Shown piece by piece: positions 35,560-43,398 of a stretch of 64,000 nt of DNA; positions within the stretch are counted from its first letter, which is position 1; every line of letters starts with the position of its first letter. The DNA lies in the NCBI RefSeq assembly GCF_002975175.1, contig NZ_PCNZ01000005.1, positions 124,001-188,000 on the forward strand, in the 5' to 3' direction. The DNA comes from Bacillus sp. MYb209. Lineage in GTDB: Bacteria > Bacillota > Bacilli > Bacillales > Bacillaceae_G. Under the pieces are notes generated by a model. It was not told where the DNA came from. It searched no databases and saw only the letters and a list, made by a program, of their open reading frames with translations. Position numbers and translations under genes: made by a program.

Positions 35560-36618
35560 TTACTTCAATTTAAATACCGCGCTCACTGGGTTGTGATCAC
35601 TATTTTCAAATTTTAAATCTTTGCCTTGTACATTTACAATTTCAACATTCGGCGAAACGATAAAGCCATCAATAATAGTGACAAAGTTTTCACCTTCCAC
35701 ATACTTCTTCACATCATCCCTTACCGTCATCACAGATGGATCTACAGCCCATTGAAATCCTCCATCCGCAAAGTCCGTTGGTAACTCTACTAGCCATTCA
35801 GGACGCTCTTTTACAAACTTAGGATCACTTAATTGGACATTAGAAAGTAACTGGTTCCAATCTCCACCTAATATTACGTAATCACCATTTTGATAACACT
35901 TGTTCATATATTCTTTTAAATATTCCGCTTGTTGCTTTCTAATTTTTCCGCCCTCATCATAAGCAGATAAATGTACGTTTACGAGCCTAACATACTTCCC
36001 ATTATTAACAGGGATTTTATGTTCAACAATCGCTCGATCTAAATCAAATAAACGCTTCGGCCAAGGCTCCATTCCTGGTAGTTGGAACCTCTTCGCTGTT
36101 TGAACTGTGTATTTAGAAAATGTACTTAATCCTCCCTCAGCATATCCCATCGGTTTTGTGACTGGGACAGGAACCCACTTTGTATCATAGTTCTTTCCAA
36201 ACGAAGATGCATACTCTGATAATCCTCGCTTTAGAAACTCATGCTCATTTACATCAAATGATCGGTGGGATTTTATATCAACTTCTTGCAATAACGCAAA
36301 ATCGCTATTCTCATTTTGTAAAAATGAAAGCATATTTTTCAAATTAATCTCAGTTTGCTCCTTGCTACTCGAACCAGAGCCTTTTCCACCGTCCATAAAG
36401 AAGTCTTGGTCCTTATCTAATCCAGCGTATCCAATATTAAATGTTGTAACTTTAAATTCATTTTCTAGCTGCAGCACACGCTCTTTATTATTTTCAACCT
36501 TTACGTCTAAAACATTCGCTGATTGCTCTTTTGTAAGTGTCATATAAGCTAAAAAACCACCTAGAATACCAGCTACTATTAAAATAAATATTAATACTAT
36601 TTTTAAAATTTTCTTCAA
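35560..36618 (-). CDS. Membrane-anchored endonuclease/exonuclease/phosphatase family protein
   Basis: A 352-residue protein with one N-terminal membrane segment (KIVLIFILIVAGILGGFLAYM, residues 6-26) and an external EEP domain. EEP signature positions are visible: TFNIGY near residue 60, LLQEVD (metal Glu) near 105, RLVNVHLSAYD, ILGGDWNQLL (catalytic Asp/Asn), and SDHNPVSAVF at the end. The family includes phosphodiesterases and sphingomyelinase-like and inositol-phosphate phosphatases; the exact substrate is unclear. TTG at 36618 follows GGGG at nine bases; the frame runs ten codons further upstream without a site. Confidence 0.8.
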   Translation of the reverse strand: MKKILKIVLIFILIVAGILGGFLAYMTLTKEQSANVLDVKVENNKERVLQLENEFKVTTFNIGYAGLDKDQDFFMDGGKGSGSSSKEQTEINLKNMLSFLQNENSDFALLQEVDIKSHRSFDVNEHEFLKRGLSEYASSFGKNYDTKWVPVPVTKPMGYAEGGLSTFSKYTVQTAKRFQLPGMEPWPKRLFDLDRAIVEHKIPVNNGKYVRLVNVHLSAYDEGGKIRKQQAEYLKEYMNKCYQNGDYVILGGDWNQLLSNVQLSDPKFVKERPEWLVELPTDFADGGFQWAVDPSVMTVRDDVKKYVEGENFVTIIDGFIVSPNVEIVNVQGKDLKFENSDHNPVSAVFKLK

Positions 36619-36935
36619 AACACATGACCCCTTTTTGTAAAATAACATATTTCTGTATTTTCAGTTAAATGAAGATAGATTAAAGACACAAGAAATATTT
36701 TACCATAAAGAAAACTTCATATCATTATATTTAGCTAACAAATAATCATTGTATCTCTCACTGCAATTATCTTGAAATTCAATCATAACATTTAAGAAGA
36801 CAAGACTGTAAGGCAATTACAATCCACAACAGAGAAATTGCAACTTCAAAGAATATACAGATCCTACTTTTCGCACTTTTCATTAACATATTTATTGGCA
36901 ATCCAAAATAATATTTAGTAAACTATACATAGAAC

Positions 36936-37018
36936 TTATAGGCGATGGAGTTCGCCATAACTGCTATTTAGCTAATGACTCCTACCAGTATGACTACTGG
37001 TAGGAGTCTATTTTTTTT
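36936..37018 (+). promoter_or_regulatory. Fluoride riboswitch (crcB motif) with terminator
   Basis: The aptamer GGCGATGGAGTTCGCC starts at 36941, followed by ATAACTGCT, GCTAATGACTCCTACC, which matches the crcB/fluoride riboswitch. The 3' part pairs into a terminator, ACTCCTACCAGTA with TACTGGTAGGAGT (36978-37009) and a run of eight T. Bound fluoride is expected to disrupt the terminator and allow expression of the two crcB genes downstream. Confidence 0.95.
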
Positions 37019-37045
37019 GAGTAAACTATTAGAGAGGTGAAGAAA

Positions 37046-37450
37046 TTGAAATATATTATTGTTGGCATAGCCGGTATATTAGGAGCTCTTTCCCGTTATT
37101 ATTTAGGTTTTACTATCGATACTCTTTGGCATCATGCATTACCACTCGCTACATTAACGATTAACTTAATTGGTTGTTTCTTACTTGCTTTGTTGACCAC
37201 CTATATCGCTCGGTTAAACATCTTATCCTCCGAAGTTATTACCGGGATTGGAACCGGATTTATCGGTTCATTTACGACATTTTCAACATTCAGCGTAGAA
37301 ACTATACAGTTAATCAATCATTCACATTTTGGTATCGCATTTTTATATGTATCATGCAGTATGCTAGGCGGTCTAATTATGTCTGGGCTTGGCTATAAAC
37401 TTGGAGGTTTTTTACTAAACAAACACCTTGAGGAAGGTGAAATATCATGA
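37046..37450 (+). CDS. crcB: Fluoride channel subunit CrcB/FluC 1
   Basis: A 134-residue membrane protein with four hydrophobic segments. Family motifs are [14 protein letters not shown] at the N-terminus, [15 protein letters not shown] in helix 2, and [17 protein letters not shown] in helix 3, including the Phe/Thr residues that line the fluoride pore. It exports fluoride passively as a dimer. TTG at 37046 was chosen for AGGTG at six bases. The stop overlaps the start of the second crcB (ATGA), so the two are translated together, which fits a heterodimer. Confidence 0.95.
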   Translation: MKYIIVGIAGILGALSRYYLGFTIDTLWHHALPLATLTINLIGCFLLALLTTYIARLNILSSEVITGIGTGFIGSFTTFSTFSVETIQLINHSHFGIAFLYVSCSMLGGLIMSGLGYKLGGFLLNKHLEEGEIS

Positions 37451-37803
37451 TTAACGCTTTATTAGTAGCAACAGGAGGATTCTTCGGTGCCATTACACGA
37501 TTTGCAATTAGTAATTGGTTTAAAGAAAGAAACAAAACTTCATTTCCGATTGCTACATTCCTCATTAATATAACCGGTGCATTTTTACTCGGATATATAA
37601 TTGGCAAAGGGATAACTACAAATTGGCAATTAGTATTAGGCACAGGATTTATGGGCGCCTTCACTACATTTTCAACGTTTAAATTAGAGTCTGTTCAGCT
37701 TTTCAACCGCAAAAACTTTGGCGTACTATTTCTATATTTAAGCGCGAATTATATGATTGGTATCCTCTTCGCATTCCTTGGGATGAAGTTAGGTGGAATA
37801 TAA
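37447..37803 (+). CDS. crcB: Fluoride channel subunit CrcB/FluC 2
   Basis: A 118-residue paralogue with the same plan: [32 protein letters not shown], and [17 protein letters not shown]. Its start overlaps the preceding stop by four bases. It has no separate ribosome site of note, although AGGAAGG lies in the end of the previous gene. Tandem crcB genes in Gram-positive bacteria often encode the two halves of a mixed dimer with opposite membrane orientation. Confidence 0.95.
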   Translation: MINALLVATGGFFGAITRFAISNWFKERNKTSFPIATFLINITGAFLLGYIIGKGITTNWQLVLGTGFMGAFTTFSTFKLESVQLFNRKNFGVLFLYLSANYMIGILFAFLGMKLGGI

Positions 37804-37834
37804 AAAAAGCGACTCTTTTACCGATCGCTTTCTT
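37802..37834. terminator. Bidirectional terminator of crcB pair and the converging gene
   Basis: AAAGCGA and TCGCTTT arms with A and T flanks on both strands; it overlaps the last codons of the minus-strand gene at 37818. Confidence 0.7.
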
Positions 37835-38075
37835 TCATAAAAAAGTATGCTCCGCCATATGGAATTGAAAATAAACCAGCTGGATACACATCATAATGTA
37901 TACTTTGCACAGGAAGCTGCGAATGCGACATATACTGACTCTGCATCATTTGCGCTACTTGTGCTTGTTGTTGCATTTGAATGGCCTGATGCACTGCCTG
38001 AATTGTCATCTGTGCCCCGGCCAGCGTAATAGCTGCCCCTACTTGTCTTCCAGTGTGAAAATAATGATTCATCAT
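37818..38075 (-). CDS. Hypothetical protein, Met/Gln-rich centre
   Basis: An 85-residue protein of unknown family. The N-terminal part looks like a short helix (GRQVGAAITLAGAQMTIQAVHQAI), the centre is very rich in glutamine and methionine (QMQQQAQVAQMMQSQYM, residues 32-48), and the end is aromatic and glycine-rich (YPAGLFSIPYGGAYFFM). Such composition recalls small spore coat or spore-associated proteins, but nothing diagnostic is seen. The ribosome site is weak (GAGCTGAAG). It diverges from another unknown gene at 38241. Confidence 0.55.
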   Translation of the reverse strand: MMNHYFHTGRQVGAAITLAGAQMTIQAVHQAIQMQQQAQVAQMMQSQYMSHSQLPVQSIHYDVYPAGLFSIPYGGAYFFMKESDR

Positions 38076-38240
38076 TCTTCAGCTCGCTTTTTATACAGAA
38101 TGAATTCCTTTTACATGTTATGTTTACATACGATGCAAGTGTTTTAAATTTACATAAAACATGTTTTTAGCCCAACCCATACATAAAACACCTTCATAGA
38201 GTATATAAATGCCCACAAATATATGAAAAGGAGTGAGAAT

Positions 38241-38519
38241 ATGAGTTTCTACGAACAACAGCCTTTTACTCAAGATAACTATTATCGAGATCAACATTGG
38301 CATCCCCAAAATCCACTAAAACACCAAACAATCGCTATAATTGGTCCTGCTGTTTCTCACGGATTACGTGAAGCTGCTCATCTCGGCTATCAACACGCAT
38401 TAACCGAAGCTGTCGCTATCGGCTACTTACTTGGAAGAGGTTACGATTATAATACCGCTTGGAAAACCGTTGAATCTTGGTGGAGACCACCAGGATCCCC
38501 GCTTCCTACTCCATACTAA
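38241..38519 (+). CDS. Hypothetical protein, possibly sporulation-related
   Basis: A 92-residue protein rich in tyrosine, tryptophan, histidine and glutamine (residues 1-28), followed by a helical region (AAHLGYQHALTEAVAIGYLLGRGYDYNTAW) and a proline-rich end. No family is recognised. ATG follows AAAGGAGTG. CATAGAGTA at 38195-38203 fits the sigma-K -10 pattern CATAnnnTA, which together with the composition hints at late sporulation expression; this is weak evidence. It diverges from the Met/Gln-rich gene. Confidence 0.6.
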   Translation: MSFYEQQPFTQDNYYRDQHWHPQNPLKHQTIAIIGPAVSHGLREAAHLGYQHALTEAVAIGYLLGRGYDYNTAWKTVESWWRPPGSPLPTPY

Positions 38520-38523
38520 AGCA

Positions 38524-38551
38524 AAAAGACCGTAAATATACGGTCTTTTCA
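38524..38551. terminator. Bidirectional terminator
   Basis: AAAAGACCGTA and TACGGTCTTTT arms between converging small genes. Confidence 0.85.
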
Positions 38552-38553
38552 CT

Positions 38554-38769
38554 TTACCATGCTTTCTTTTTTCGAAGCATCGAGAAAATAGCCATGAATA
38601 AAATCGCAATAATTCCAGTAAAAACAAATAAATAAGCTAATGGAATTAAGAAAAATGGTTCCACTAAAGTTCCATCCGGCTTCACTTCCGAACCAATTAT
38701 ATTAAACATAATTATACATAACACTCCTAAAAATATCGGACTAGCCGCTAATAAATATTTATTTTTCAT
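38554..38769 (-). CDS. DUF3955-like small membrane protein
   Basis: A 71-residue protein with two membrane segments (residues 5-25 and 39-62) separated by a conserved-looking polar loop GSEVKPDGTLVEPFFLIP, and a basic end (RKKKAW). The loop matches the DUF3955 family from memory. Function is unknown. ATG follows GGAG. Upstream (38855-38903) is a large perfect hairpin that may lie in or behind its promoter. Confidence 0.7.
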   Translation of the reverse strand: MKNKYLLAASPIFLGVLCIIMFNIIGSEVKPDGTLVEPFFLIPLAYLFVFTGIIAILFMAIFSMLRKKKAW

Positions 38770-38854
38770 AATATATTCTCCTTCAATCTCATAATTATTT
38801 TTTTGTATTCCTTTTCACTATTCTTACTACCATCATAATAAATCCAACGGCATT

Positions 38855-38903
38855 AAAAATCAACAATTATTTATTGTTTTACAATAAATAATTGTTGATT
38901 TTT
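38855..38903. repeat. Perfect 23-bp inverted repeat with 3-nt loop
   Basis: The left arm (38855-38877) begins AAAAATCAACAATTATT and the right arm (38881-38903) is its exact reverse complement, with TTT as loop. It lies between the promoter side of the DUF3955 gene and the terminator of the acetyltransferase gene. Confidence 0.85.
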
Positions 38904-38918
38904 ATGAAACCCAGACGT

Positions 38919-38955
38919 AAAGAGGCTATAGACAAAACATTGTCTATAGCCTCTT
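38919..38955 (-). terminator. Hairpin terminator of the acetyltransferase gene
   Basis: AAGAGGCTATAGACAA and TTGTCTATAGCCTCTT arms, perfect, but the following T run is short (TTTACG) on the minus strand. Confidence 0.7.
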
Positions 38956-38962
38956 CAATCAA

Positions 38963-39478
38963 TTATTTCGATCCAAAATACGCCTTTTGGAACATACACA
39001 TTCTTATCGCATTATGGTAGTTACCATCAACGAAAAATTCGTCTTGTAACTCACCTTCCACCATAAATCCAACCTTTTTATAAACATGTACAGCCTTTTC
39101 ATTTTCTTTATCAACAACTAAATAGAGTTTATGCATATTTAATACAGAAAAAGCGTAATCCATCGCTAAACGTGTTGCTTCCGCTGCATAACCGTGTCCT
39201 TGATAATTCGGATCAATAATAATCTGGAATTCAGTTCTTCGATGAATATAATCGATTTCCACTAACTCGACTAATCCAACCATCTCATTATCTTTCTCCA
39301 GGATAAAACGGCGTTCACTTTGATCGTGGATATGTTTATCATATAAATCCTGTAGTTCTACAAAAGCTTCATACGGCTCTTCAAACCAATAAGACATAAT
39401 ATGCGCGTTATTATTAAGTTCATGCACGAACTTTAAATCTTCCCGTTCTAAAGGACGTAACTTTAATTCCTGACTCAT
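38963..39478 (-). CDS. speG: GNAT acetyltransferase, spermidine N-acetyltransferase (SpeG) type
   Basis: A 171-residue GNAT enzyme. It begins [33 protein letters not shown], the SpeG-type N-terminus, and has the acetyl-CoA site [22 protein letters not shown] near residues 87-108 and [21 protein letters not shown]. It should acetylate spermidine or spermine and relieve polyamine toxicity. ATG at 39478 was chosen for GGAGG at eight bases. Its upstream region contains a promoter with the 19-bp spacer and operator expected for MerR-family control, comparable with the BltR-bltD system of B. subtilis. Confidence 0.9.
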   Translation of the reverse strand: MSQELKLRPLEREDLKFVHELNNNAHIMSYWFEEPYEAFVELQDLYDKHIHDQSERRFILEKDNEMVGLVELVEIDYIHRRTEFQIIIDPNYQGHGYAAEATRLAMDYAFSVLNMHKLYLVVDKENEKAVHVYKKVGFMVEGELQDEFFVDGNYHNAIRMCMFQKAYFGSK

Positions 39479-39552
39479 TTCTATAACCTCCAAGTAAAAT
39501 AACCTCTTCACTTAATTTCTCAATTTTTTTCGATTTCAAACGCCCTATTTAC

Positions 39553-39583
39553 ATTGTAAACCTTCAAGTAACTTGAAGGTCAA
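39553..39583 (-). promoter_or_regulatory. MerR-type promoter of speG
   Basis: On the minus strand TTGACC (39583-39578) and TACAAT (39558-39553) are separated by 19 bp, and the spacer holds the perfect palindrome ACCTTCAAGT-T-ACTTGAAGGT (39580-39560). Overlong spacers with an internal palindrome are the hallmark of MerR-family activation. No merR gene is adjacent. Confidence 0.75.
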
Positions 39584-39617
39584 GACGAAAAAGCAGTGCA
39601 AATTGATGTCTGCACTA

Positions 39618-40022
39618 CTACTCTTTTCTCAAATCTCTCATATTTGATATGTATAAAGCAATGACTAAAACAAGAATGGATCCCGCATATAATAGCGTCT
39701 CCATTGGTTCCTCATGAGATACAATAATCAATCGAATTAAAGCCGTAATCCCGATATAAATAAAATAACGTAACGGAAAATGATAATTCGATTTGAAATA
39801 CTTAATAATTAATGCGATGAACTCAAAGTATAAGAAGTAGACAATGATACTTTCAACTAATTTATAAGATGTATACTTCTTCGCCGAAAATATGTATTGA
39901 ATAAACGTGATTGTCTCATTAATTAAAAAGATAGATAAAACAATGGATAATATAATTAGAGCTATATTTAATATCCATTGTAAAACACTCGCAATAAAAT
40001 GATCGATATTAAATGATTTCAT
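39618..40022 (-). CDS. psiE: PsiE family membrane protein
   Basis: A 134-residue membrane protein with four hydrophobic segments, of the phosphate-starvation-inducible PsiE family. It reads [31 protein letters not shown], then a central [32 protein letters not shown] (family block) and LYISNMRDL. Function of PsiE is unknown even in E. coli. ATG follows GGGGAG at 11 bases. It stands alone between speG and the sigma factor. Confidence 0.85.
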   Translation of the reverse strand: MKSFNIDHFIASVLQWILNIALIILSIVLSIFLINETITFIQYIFSAKKYTSYKLVESIIVYFLYFEFIALIIKYFKSNYHFPLRYFIYIGITALIRLIIVSHEEPMETLLYAGSILVLVIALYISNMRDLRKE

Positions 40023-40294
40023 TCTCTTTTAAAACTCCCCTTCATATTAATACGTACTCATTATAGCAAAATTATAATTGCAGAGGGGTTAAATCATATT
40101 TTCGGCCTTTGTTTTTTGGTTTAAACTCCACAAATAATCTAAGAAACCAAAATGATTTTAATTTTTGCATTCATCTGATTGAAAGATGGATGTTTTTTTC
40201 ATACATAATAAAAAATAAAAAATTTTGTCACAAAACTCGTTATTCCGGGTTCTCTATAATACAGGCATCAAATGAGAGTGAGGTTTTAACTGAC

Positions 40295-40825
40295 ATGTTA
40301 AAAATAAAAAAGGAAGACAGGCCTTTTTCGGATGTGACATTTGAAGATTTGTTTAAACAAAACTATGTTTACGTTGTGAAACAGATCGTATGGATTGTCA
40401 AAAATCAGACTATCGCTGAAGAATTAGCCCAAGAAGTCTTTTTACAGCTATATCGCAACGATTGGAAGAGAATTGAACACTTACCTGGATGGCTAATAAA
40501 ATCTTCTACTTATGTAGCGTATAAATATCTACAATCTGAAAAACGACATCAGGCGAGAGTAGATAAAACCATACAATATCATGAAGTACAACATATTTCA
40601 TCATTAGATGATGACTGGATTAGACAAGAAGAAATTACAAAGGTACAAATGGTACTCAGTAACATGGATGAACGGGATCGAACCATTTTATTAATGAGGT
40701 TTTCTGACTTTCAATATAAGGAAATTGCAGAAGTGCTTCAAATTGACATATCTTCTATTGGAACATTATTAGTCCGAGCCAAACAAAAGTTTCGTAAGAT
40801 TTATAAACAGTTAGAGGAGGCGTAA
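40295..40825 (+). CDS. ECF-type RNA polymerase sigma factor
   Basis: A 176-residue sigma-70 family protein with region 2 (FEDLFKQNYVYVVKQIVWIVKNQTIAEELAQEVFLQLY, then HLPGWLIKSSTYVAYKYL) and region 4 (VLSNMDERDRTILLMRFSDFQYKEIAEVLQIDISSIGTLLVRAKQKF). ATG at 40295 gives the normal ECF length; the frame extends further upstream with no likely start or fold. It is followed by its anti-sigma factor after three bases, and both form an operon. Typical ECF systems in this group respond to envelope stress. The upstream 270 bp hold no other gene. Confidence 0.9.
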   Translation: MLKIKKEDRPFSDVTFEDLFKQNYVYVVKQIVWIVKNQTIAEELAQEVFLQLYRNDWKRIEHLPGWLIKSSTYVAYKYLQSEKRHQARVDKTIQYHEVQHISSLDDDWIRQEEITKVQMVLSNMDERDRTILLMRFSDFQYKEIAEVLQIDISSIGTLLVRAKQKFRKIYKQLEEA

Positions 40826-40828
40826 TAA

Positions 40829-41776
40829 ATGAATTGTTATGATGTGGGATTTATTCAAGCATATATGGATGGGGAATTACCTTATGAGACAAGAAAAGAA
40901 TTCACAAAACATTTAGATACGTGTAACGCATGCCAAGACTTATTACTAGAAATTAGTAAATTAAATCACTGGGAAAATGTCATGTTAGAAGAAGAAACAG
41001 TACATTCATCAAAAGAAATCAAAATTGATGTAGACCAAGCGTGGAAAGCATTTGAAAGTCGCGCAAAATTTGAAGATGTTTCTTATATCAATCAAAAACC
41101 TGAACAGAAGAAGGGATTATTTACAAATATGAATAAAAAATCAAAACGTTTCATGTATATAGCAGTAGCGGTAGCGGGGATTTTTACAACAGCCATGGTT
41201 CCACAAGTGCGAGTGGCAGCTACGAATGTTGCCTCCTATTTTTCCAATGCAATTTCAAATGATACGATTATATACGAAGGAAGAGACGTTGAAAATGGTC
41301 AATTTATTCCGCTTGATGAAAAAATTACAGATCAAGGTGTTACGGTAAATTTAAAAGAATTATATGTGGCGGATTCACGTATATCCGTTCATTACAAAAT
41401 TGAAAAAGAGAATGGAAGTGTAGTACCGTTTGAATTTGATACAAAGGGGTTACAACTTGAAGATGACGGCAAAGTAAATGGACAACAAGAAAACAACCCA
41501 GTGTATAAGAAAAATGAGTACTTCGGACAATTAGCATTTATTCAAGGAGCAAGTGGTGGACCATTCGAACTAAAAGCATCCGGTGAAGAATTAAAGCATA
41601 TAGGTATTCGTTTTAAGGATAGACCAGAAGGTGTCATTACATTTATCGAAGGTCCTGAAGGGAAAGATTCTTTTAAACAACCACTTACATTAGATGTAAA
41701 TATAAGCAGGATTGGAAAAGTATCTGGTTCTTGGAAAGGTCAGCTTCAATTCGATCCTACCAAATTGAAAAAATAA
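40829..41776 (+). CDS. Membrane anti-sigma factor with zinc-finger and DUF4179-like domain
   Basis: A 315-residue protein. The N-terminus has a zinc anti-sigma motif (Cys3, then HLDTCNACQ with His28, Cys32 and Cys35), residues 103-122 form one membrane segment (RFMYIAVAVAGIFTTAMVP), and the rest is an external domain resembling DUF4179 (VTVNLKELYVADSRISVHYKI). It would hold the ECF sigma factor at the membrane until a signal frees it. ATG follows AGAGGAGGC, three bases after the sigma stop. Confidence 0.87.
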   Translation: MNCYDVGFIQAYMDGELPYETRKEFTKHLDTCNACQDLLLEISKLNHWENVMLEEETVHSSKEIKIDVDQAWKAFESRAKFEDVSYINQKPEQKKGLFTNMNKKSKRFMYIAVAVAGIFTTAMVPQVRVAATNVASYFSNAISNDTIIYEGRDVENGQFIPLDEKITDQGVTVNLKELYVADSRISVHYKIEKENGSVVPFEFDTKGLQLEDDGKVNGQQENNPVYKKNEYFGQLAFIQGASGGPFELKASGEELKHIGIRFKDRPEGVITFIEGPEGKDSFKQPLTLDVNISRIGKVSGSWKGQLQFDPTKLKK

Positions 41777-41787
41777 AGTAATTTCAA

Positions 41788-41898
41788 ATGAAAAAAAGAA
41801 TAAAACGAGATGTATTCAATACCATGCTTATATTCTTCCTTGTGTTACTTACGTTTATTTCATACATGATTTCAACTCTACCTTTTTTAATTTCATAA
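41788..41898 (+). CDS. Possible 36-residue membrane peptide
   Basis: ATG 11 bases after the anti-sigma stop opens a frame of basic residues (KKRIKRD) followed by a hydrophobic segment (MLIFFLVLLTFISYMI). There is no recognisable ribosome site, so it could be translated only by coupling. It may be nothing. A hairpin with CTACCTTTTT and AAAAAGGTAG arms overlaps its end. Confidence 0.25.
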   Translation: MKKRIKRDVFNTMLIFFLVLLTFISYMISTLPFLIS

Positions 41899-41918
41899 TC
41901 ATAAAAAGGTAGTATAGT

Positions 41919-41962
41919 AAGTAGCCGGTTCCTTAACGTACAGGGAATCGGCTACTTTGTGT
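41919..41962 (+). terminator. Hairpin after the sigma/anti-sigma operon
   Basis: GTAGCCGGTTCC and GGGAATCGGCTAC arms with a 10-nt loop, followed by TTTGTG. The T run is short. Confidence 0.6.
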
Positions 41963-42019
41963 CCAAGCGTACAATTTTCTTTTTTGGATATGGTGCCCCC
42001 TACATGCAAAACTTACATA

Positions 42020-42052
42020 AAATCCAGATGAACTCCAAATAAACTCCAGATA
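42020..42052 (+). promoter_or_regulatory. Three 11-bp tandem repeats at a -35 position
   Basis: AAATCCAGATG, AACTCCAAATA and AACTCCAGATA follow each other with an exact 11-bp period, just upstream of a TATGCT -10 element (42060-42065). Direct repeats with 10-11 bp period overlapping the -35 region are typical of OmpR/PhoP-type response regulators acting as activators. Confidence 0.6.
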
Positions 42053-42097
42053 CTTGCTTTATGCTAAATGTAATCTTAAACAAGGAGGTAATGAAAA

Positions 42098-42460
42098 ATG
42101 TTTAAAACATTATTAGCAGGAACACTTTTAAGTACAGGATTATTAGCAGGTGGTGCAGTAGGTACAGAAGATGTGAAAACGAACAAACTAGAATCGAATA
42201 AAAAAATAGAATGGAGACAAACAAATAAAAGTGAAAAAGAATCCGCAAAAAAGATGGAAAAAGGTACAGAAATTGGTCAAAATCAATCAATGTCAGTTAC
42301 AACAAGTGTAGATGGAACAACAACTTCTTCACCCATCCATAATTCACCTGAAGACGCAGTGCCAGCAATTCCTAACGAAGATGTGAAATCTAACCATAAT
42401 CAAACCTTTGAAATGCCTGAGGACACTAAATCAAAACCTGTACATGATTCTTCTAAATAA
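42098..42460 (+). CDS. Small secreted hydrophilic protein, unknown
   Basis: A 120-residue exported protein: residues 1-22 form a signal peptide (FKTLLAGTLLSTGLLAGGAVGT), and the rest is hydrophilic and low-complexity (lysine, glutamate, threonine, serine), with likely disorder. No family is recognised. ATG follows AAGGAGG. The promoter carries 11-bp tandem repeats, so expression probably depends on a response regulator. It is downstream of the ECF operon but has its own promoter. A hairpin (CCCTG/CAGGG at 42508-42532 with a T run) may terminate it. Confidence 0.7.
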   Translation: MFKTLLAGTLLSTGLLAGGAVGTEDVKTNKLESNKKIEWRQTNKSEKESAKKMEKGTEIGQNQSMSVTTSVDGTTTSSPIHNSPEDAVPAIPNEDVKSNHNQTFEMPEDTKSKPVHDSSK

Positions 42461-42506
42461 GCTATAAAATGAAATAGGATCATACGGTCAGATAAGTAAT
42501 AATAGA

Positions 42507-42537
42507 ATCCCTGTTGTATACAGCGCAGGGGTTTTTG
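42507..42537 (+). terminator. Terminator after the small secreted protein
   Basis: AATCCCTG and CAGGGGTT arms around TTGTATACAGCG, then TTTGATG. Confidence 0.6.
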
Positions 42538-42562
42538 ATGTTAAAAAAGTTCCCTTCACTAG

Positions 42563-42682
42563 TCAAAAGCAAATAATGAAAAAACGAAAGAAAATGCAGT
42601 CTTACGCCTTTACATTAAACAAGAGGACGTAAAGAAAACAGATATACCAGCAAAAATAAAAGAAAAATTAGGTGTAAAATAA
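42563..42682 (+). pseudogene. C-terminal gene fragment
   Basis: A frame without a start codon reads SKANNEKTKENA then VLRLYIKQEDVKKTDIPAKI and ends KEKLGVK. It looks like the last 40 residues of a protein whose 5' part has been deleted; the composition would fit the end of an external sensor domain. It is followed by a proper terminator (42715-42749), as if an old gene end was kept. Confidence 0.4.
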
Positions 42683-42714
42683 TAAATAATTATTAAAAAC
42701 AAATAAAAGGAGTA

Positions 42715-42749
42715 TCTCTTATTTAATAAGAGATACTCCTTTTATTTTT
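42715..42749. terminator. Strong terminator hairpin
   Basis: AAAGGAGTATCTCTTAT and ATAAGAGATACTCCTTT arms around TTA; T run on the plus strand and A-rich on the other. Confidence 0.85.
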
Positions 42750-42799
42750 CGAACCATGTCTTAGCCACAAGCAAAAAGAACCATAAACTTGCAGAAAGT

Positions 42800-43222
42800 T
42801 TATTTTAACTTCCCTATTGATAGGTTAACACGATAATTCCCATACTTTAATAGTCGCCCCAGAAAGTTATCCAATTCTTCATTAGAAGCAAAATGTGTTT
42901 TTAATAAATAACATCCCTCACCACTTATACGATGCACTTCAGAAATCCCTTCTTCTCCTTGAAAGAAATTCATAAACTCTTGATGATTAGCTGTTGTTAC
43001 AAACAAAGTAACAAATGCAGTCACTATTTGTCCTAATTTGATTCGGTTTATTGCGATTGTATATTGTTCAATAATCCCTAAATCCTCTAATCTTCGAATT
43101 CGATTTCCTACAGCCTGCCCCGTCATATGTATTTTCTGACCAAGTTCTTTCCATTGTATTCTTGAGTTTTCTCCTAATAATTTCAGTATCTCAAAATCTG
43201 TTTGATCAATGATATAAACCAA
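42800..43222 (-). CDS. Lrp/AsnC family regulator 1
   Basis: A 140-residue feast/famine regulator: an N-terminal helix-turn-helix (DQTDFEILKLLGENSRIQWKELGQKIHMTGQAVGNRIRRLEDLGII) and a C-terminal RAM ligand domain with ISGEGCYLLKTHF. It is divergent from the carbonic anhydrase-cyanase genes and so probably controls them. The start is uncertain: TTG at 43222 has GGTG six bases upstream, GTG at 43231 has no site, and the paralogue at 46709 starts at the position of codon 4 here. By eye the paralogue is very similar. Confidence 0.85.
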   Translation of the reverse strand: MVYIIDQTDFEILKLLGENSRIQWKELGQKIHMTGQAVGNRIRRLEDLGIIEQYTIAINRIKLGQIVTAFVTLFVTTANHQEFMNFFQGEEGISEVHRISGEGCYLLKTHFASNEELDNFLGRLLKYGNYRVNLSIGKLK

Positions 43223-43398
43223 TCCTTTCACCGTGAAAGTAGAAAGCCAGAAAGTGTTTCGCCAGCTTATTCTGCTTATCGATACAATTCACTATACTTA
43301 GTTTATCCTCTTACATCGCATTGTTTATCAGTTATATTTACTTATAACACAGAGGACGCAACAAAAAAATACATCTAGATTTAAAGGAGGTTACAAAT

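Noticed and set aside
37896-38147. Open frame of 83 residues on the plus strand opposite the Met/Gln-rich gene
   Set aside because: It has no ribosome site and a composition unlike proteins of this genome; it mirrors the gene on the other strand.
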